Assembly (NCBI GenBank): GCA_964452095.1
Contig: CAYVKX010000021.1
Location: forward strand, 1-26,106
Reading direction: 5' to 3'
DNA length: 26,106 nt
From: DUAL01 sp964452095
GTDB taxonomy: Bacteria; Bacteroidota; Bacteroidia; Flavobacteriales; BACL11
The notes under the pieces are model-generated. The model was given only the letters and a program-made list of their open reading frames with translations, was not told the DNA's origin and searched no databases. Of the stretch, positions 23,933 to 26,106 are shown piece by piece. Position numbers and translations under genes: made by a program. Every line of letters begins with the position of its first letter. Position 1 is the first letter of the stretch.

Positions 23933-24913
23933 AGTAAAGGAAAAAGTTGAACCCATTCCAACAGTACTTCTGATATTAAGCGTTTGTTGATGAGATTCAA
24001 TTATGTGTTTTACAATAGATAAGCCCAAGCCAGTACCTCCTTTTTCACGAGAGCGACTTTCTTCAACTCTAAAAAATCTTTCTGATAATCTTGGTAAATG
24101 GATTTCATCAATTCCTATTCCATCATCAGAAACCTCAACAAGAATGCTTTCATCCATATCATATAAACGGAATTTTGTTGTACCATTTTCTTTTCCATAT
24201 TTAATGGAATTATCTACCAAGTTAGTCAACACTTGATTTATTTTCATTTTATCTGCCTCAACCAAAATAGGCTTATATTCTTTGTCAAACTCAATTGAAA
24301 TTGTACTTTTATTTGCTTTGTCTTCCAAAGCATCTTGCACATTTTTACACAATTCAACTATATCAAAATTTTCAATTTTTAAGTTCTTTTCATTATGTTC
24401 TAAAGTGGAAATGCTTTCTAAATCCTCAACAATTGAAATCATGCGCTCAACACTTTTTTGTGTTCTTTGTAAGTATTTTTTATTGATTTGCTCGTCTTCA
24501 AGAGCTCCCTCTAAAAGTGTAAGCACATAACCCTGAATATTAAAAATGGGAGTTTTTAACTCATGAGAAACATTCCCAAGAAATTCTCGCCTGAATTTTT
24601 CAGTATCTTTCAGATGCTCAATCTCTGCTTGGCGTTCACTCATCCATTTTTTCACATCTTCTTCTGATGACTCTATATCATAGAAATCCTTACCTTCAAA
24701 CTTTTGGTTTTGTATGGTTCTGTACATTAACTTTATTCGCTTTTGCACAAATTTATTTATAAAATAATCTGCTGACAAAAAAAACAGAAAAAACATACTA
24801 ATTATGTTTACCCAATCAATTGACTGCTTGCTTGCAAACTCAACAATTAAAACAATAGTTGTTGAAACTAACCCTATGATAATTGCTGTTTTTCGTGTAA
24901 TACTTAACTTCAT
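23915..24913 (-). CDS. Two-component sensor histidine kinase, PhoR-like
   Basis: The 332-aa kinase has two membrane helices (about 9-26 and 36-52) with almost no extracytoplasmic loop, so it probably senses through the membrane or a partner. A HisKA domain follows, with the phospho-acceptor His117 in NVSHELKTP. The HATPase domain has an N-box (QVLTNLVDNSIKYG), G1 (VSDDGIGI), an F-box (RFFRVEESRSR) and G2 (GGTGLGLSIVKHI). This short form without a PAS or large periplasmic domain is typical of PhoR-like kinases in flavobacteria. The ATG overlaps the regulator's stop (TAATG). The adjacent phosphate transporter and Pho-box-like repeats suggest phosphate as the signal, which is inference. Confidence 0.9.
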   Translation of the reverse strand: MKLSITRKTAIIIGLVSTTIVLIVEFASKQSIDWVNIISMFFLFFLSADYFINKFVQKRIKLMYRTIQNQKFEGKDFYDIESSEEDVKKWMSERQAEIEHLKDTEKFRREFLGNVSHELKTPIFNIQGYVLTLLEGALEDEQINKKYLQRTQKSVERMISIVEDLESISTLEHNEKNLKIENFDIVELCKNVQDALEDKANKSTISIEFDKEYKPILVEADKMKINQVLTNLVDNSIKYGKENGTTKFRLYDMDESILVEVSDDGIGIDEIHLPRLSERFFRVEESRSREKGGTGLGLSIVKHIIESHQQTLNIRSTVGMGSTFSFTLKKAK

Positions 24914-25584
24914 TATTCGCTTAACTTATAACCAACACCTTTTACAGTTTCAATAAGATCATTACCTAATTTTTCTCTCAACTTTCTGATATGCACATCA
25001 ATCGTTCTATCACCAATAAATACATCTTGTCCCCAAACGGTATTCATTATTTCATCACGAGTAAAAACTTTTCCAATTTCTGTAAAAAGAAGCTGTAACA
25101 ACTCAAATTCTTTACGAGCAAATTTTAATTCAGCTCCATCTTTTATTACTTTATATTTCTTGGAATCAATTTCAATGCCTTTAAATAAAATTACTGAAGC
25201 CTCTTTTTTTCCCTCCAATCTTCTGAGTAATGACTTTACTTTACTCAATAGGATTTTAGGTTTTACTGGCTTTGTAATATAATCATCAGCCCCTGCCTCT
25301 AACCCAGCAATTTGAGAATAATCCTCAGCCCTTGCCGTTAAAAATGTGATTATTGTTTTACTTAATGCTGGGTTTTCTCTAATTTTCTCACAAGCCTCAA
25401 TCCCATTCATATTAGGCATCATAACATCCATTATTATTAAATGAGGATTGTGTTTTTTTGCTTGAGCAATTGCTTGCAAGCCATCTTCAGCAGTTGTAAT
25501 CTCAAAACCTTCTTTTTTAAGATTATATCCTACAATCTCTAAAATATCCGGCTCATCATCCACTAATAAAATACGATAACTCAT
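24913..25584 (-). CDS. OmpR/PhoB-family response regulator
   Basis: The 223-aa regulator has a receiver domain with the acidic pair Asp9/Asp10, phospho-acceptor Asp53 (MDVMMPNMNG), Thr83 and Lys105 (ITKPVKP). A winged-helix output domain follows with RKEFELLQLL, DVFIGDRTIDVHIRKLREKLG and VKGVGYKL. PhoB-type proteins bind direct repeats spaced 11 bp; exactly such repeats lie 49-76 bp upstream of its own start. It is first in a two-gene unit with the kinase and divergent from the Na+/Pi cotransporter gene. This supports a PhoB-like role, though OmpR-family sequence alone does not settle the ligand. Confidence 0.92.
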   Translation of the reverse strand: MSYRILLVDDEPDILEIVGYNLKKEGFEITTAEDGLQAIAQAKKHNPHLIIMDVMMPNMNGIEACEKIRENPALSKTIITFLTARAEDYSQIAGLEAGADDYITKPVKPKILLSKVKSLLRRLEGKKEASVILFKGIEIDSKKYKVIKDGAELKFARKEFELLQLLFTEIGKVFTRDEIMNTVWGQDVFIGDRTIDVHIRKLREKLGNDLIETVKGVGYKLSE

Positions 25585-25598
25585 TTAAAATGTTTTGG

Positions 25599-25606
25599 CA
25601 AATTTA
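25599..25606 (-). promoter_or_regulatory. -7 promoter element of the response regulator/kinase unit
   Basis: The minus strand reads TAAATTTG, an exact TAnnTTTG match, 14 nt before the regulator ATG. The TTAACA repeats begin 26 bp upstream of it, so the regulator could control its own promoter. Confidence 0.55.
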
Positions 25607-25632
25607 AGATTATTTTGTATCTTCTGACCAGC

Positions 25633-25660
25633 TTAACAAATTCTTAACATTGGCTTAACA
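25633..25660 (+). promoter_or_regulatory. Pho-box-like operator: three TTAACA repeats with 11-bp period
   Basis: TTAACA occurs at 25633-25638, 25644-25649 and 25655-25660, each preceded by C and spaced exactly 11 bp. Direct repeats at 11 bp are the binding mode of PhoB/PhoP-type regulators, and TTAACA is the repeat unit known for Bacillus PhoP. Located between a PhoB-like regulator and a Na+/phosphate cotransporter, the array is well placed to control both. The third repeat sits about 20 bp before the possible transporter -7 element, where an activator would contact polymerase. Regulation is inferred; the repeats themselves are plain in the sequence. Confidence 0.75.
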
Positions 25661-25680
25661 TTCAACTTTAACTCATCACT

Positions 25681-25688
25681 TATTTTTA
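25681..25688 (+). promoter_or_regulatory. Possible -7 element of the phosphate cotransporter gene
   Basis: TATTTTTA is one mismatch from TAnnTTTG and lies 27 nt before the transporter ATG. It has no clear -33 box of its own; the TTAACA array occupies that region, as expected for an activator-dependent promoter. Confidence 0.4.
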
Positions 25689-25715
25689 CCGCAAATTAAT
25701 TAAACAAACTATAAA

Positions 25716-26106
25716 ATGGAATTTGGAATTTACGAACTATTAAAATTGATTGGAGCACTTGGTTTCTTCATTTACGGAATGAAGGTGATGAGTGATGGAA
25801 TTCAAAAAGCAGGAGGAAGCAAGATGCGTCAGATATTAGGAGGAATGACTTCTAACAGATACTTTGGTGTATTAACAGGTTTTTTAATTACTGCAATTGT
25901 ACAATCATCATCAGCAACTACAGTAATGACGGTAAGTTTTGTAAATGCAGGACTACTTACATTAGTAGAATCTGCAGGGGTAATGATGGGAGCAAATATA
26001 GGAACAACAATTACTGCTTGGGTTATCTCTATTTTAGGATTTAAAGTAAAAATGTCAGCTATTGCATTGCCAATTATTGCTTTTGGTATGCCAATGATGT
26101 TTGCCA
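25716..26106 (+). CDS. Na+/phosphate cotransporter family protein, 3'-truncated by the window edge
   Basis: The frame opens at ATG 25716 and is still open at the last base, giving 130 residues. It is the N-terminal part of a Na/Pi-cotransporter (NptA/YjbB, SLC34-related) protein. The first helix is GALGFFIYGMKVMSDGIQ at 13-30, and the family signature QSSSATT sits at 63-69 in the first repeat, followed by GANIGTT at 92-98. Further helices follow to the edge. Such proteins move phosphate with sodium; many bacterial members also carry a C-terminal PhoU-like domain, which would lie outside this window. It is divergent from a PhoB/PhoR-type pair with 11-bp TTAACA repeats between, consistent with phosphate-controlled expression. 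Confidence 0.93.
   Translation, partial: MEFGIYELLKLIGALGFFIYGMKVMSDGIQKAGGSKMRQILGGMTSNRYFGVLTGFLITAIVQSSSATTVMTVSFVNAGLLTLVESAGVMMGANIGTTITAWVISILGFKVKMSAIALPIIAFGMPMMFA

Noticed and set aside
24003..24530. Plus-strand frames opposite the histidine kinase
   Set aside because: They lie antisense to the conserved HisKA and HATPase regions and resemble no protein family.
16199..25584. A novel defence or secretion system in the right half
   Set aside because: All genes there belong to known housekeeping, gliding-associated or regulatory families, and no cluster of unknown genes is present.

Overview
The window is AT-rich and gene-dense, and every gene is a bacterial housekeeping type. It almost certainly comes from a member of Bacteroidota, most likely order Flavobacteriales. 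The evidence is a gldB-gldC pair, a flavobacterial-type FtsZ tail (ending NSFLHDNVD), a division PBP with a C-terminal PASTA domain, promoter elements of the Bacteroidota TAnnTTTG type, and few recognisable Shine-Dalgarno sites. A DNPR motif in MurE predicts meso-diaminopimelate peptidoglycan.

Layout. (1) Positions 1-1318, plus strand: the 3' part of gpmI, then an M20 dipeptidase gene that breaks off after 138 codons. (2) Positions 1399-16678, minus strand: a complete, tightly packed division and cell wall (dcw) cluster, transcribed mraZ-rsmH-ftsL-ftsI-murE-mraY-murD-ftsW-murG-murC-ftsQ-ftsA-ftsZ. Most junctions overlap or abut. Upstream of mraZ are three 10-bp-spaced GTGG repeats that look like the MraZ operator. 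murD carries a net -1 frameshift near its 5' end. (3) Positions 16862-18232, plus: an alpha/beta hydrolase and the GTPase engB. (4) Positions 18222-19561, minus: gldB-gldC, divergent from nadE (19618-20406, plus). (5) Positions 20396-22834, minus: trmB with an alkyltransferase-like gene, then mrp with a NifU-like gene. (6) Positions 22883-23932, plus: a GT-B-like glycosyltransferase. (7) Positions 23915-25584, minus: a PhoB/PhoR-type response regulator and histidine kinase, divergent from a Na+/phosphate cotransporter gene that runs off the right edge (25716-26106). Between them lie three TTAACA repeats spaced exactly 11 bp, a probable Pho box.

How it fits together. The dcw genes supply lipid II synthesis (MurC, MurD, MurE, MraY, MurG), septal polymerisation and cross-linking (FtsW, FtsI), the divisome scaffold (FtsZ, FtsA, FtsQ, FtsL) and cluster control (MraZ, RsmH). 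murF, murB and ddl are not in the window. The right end looks like a local phosphate-response module: sensor, regulator, operator and transporter.

I found no tRNA, rRNA, CRISPR array, recognisable transposase or phage gene, and no convincing new multi-gene system. The points most worth a second look are the murD frameshift, the M20 gene breakpoint, the two tandem-repeat operators, the Cys-less alkyltransferase homologue, GldB without a lipobox, and promoters that lie almost on top of start codons.
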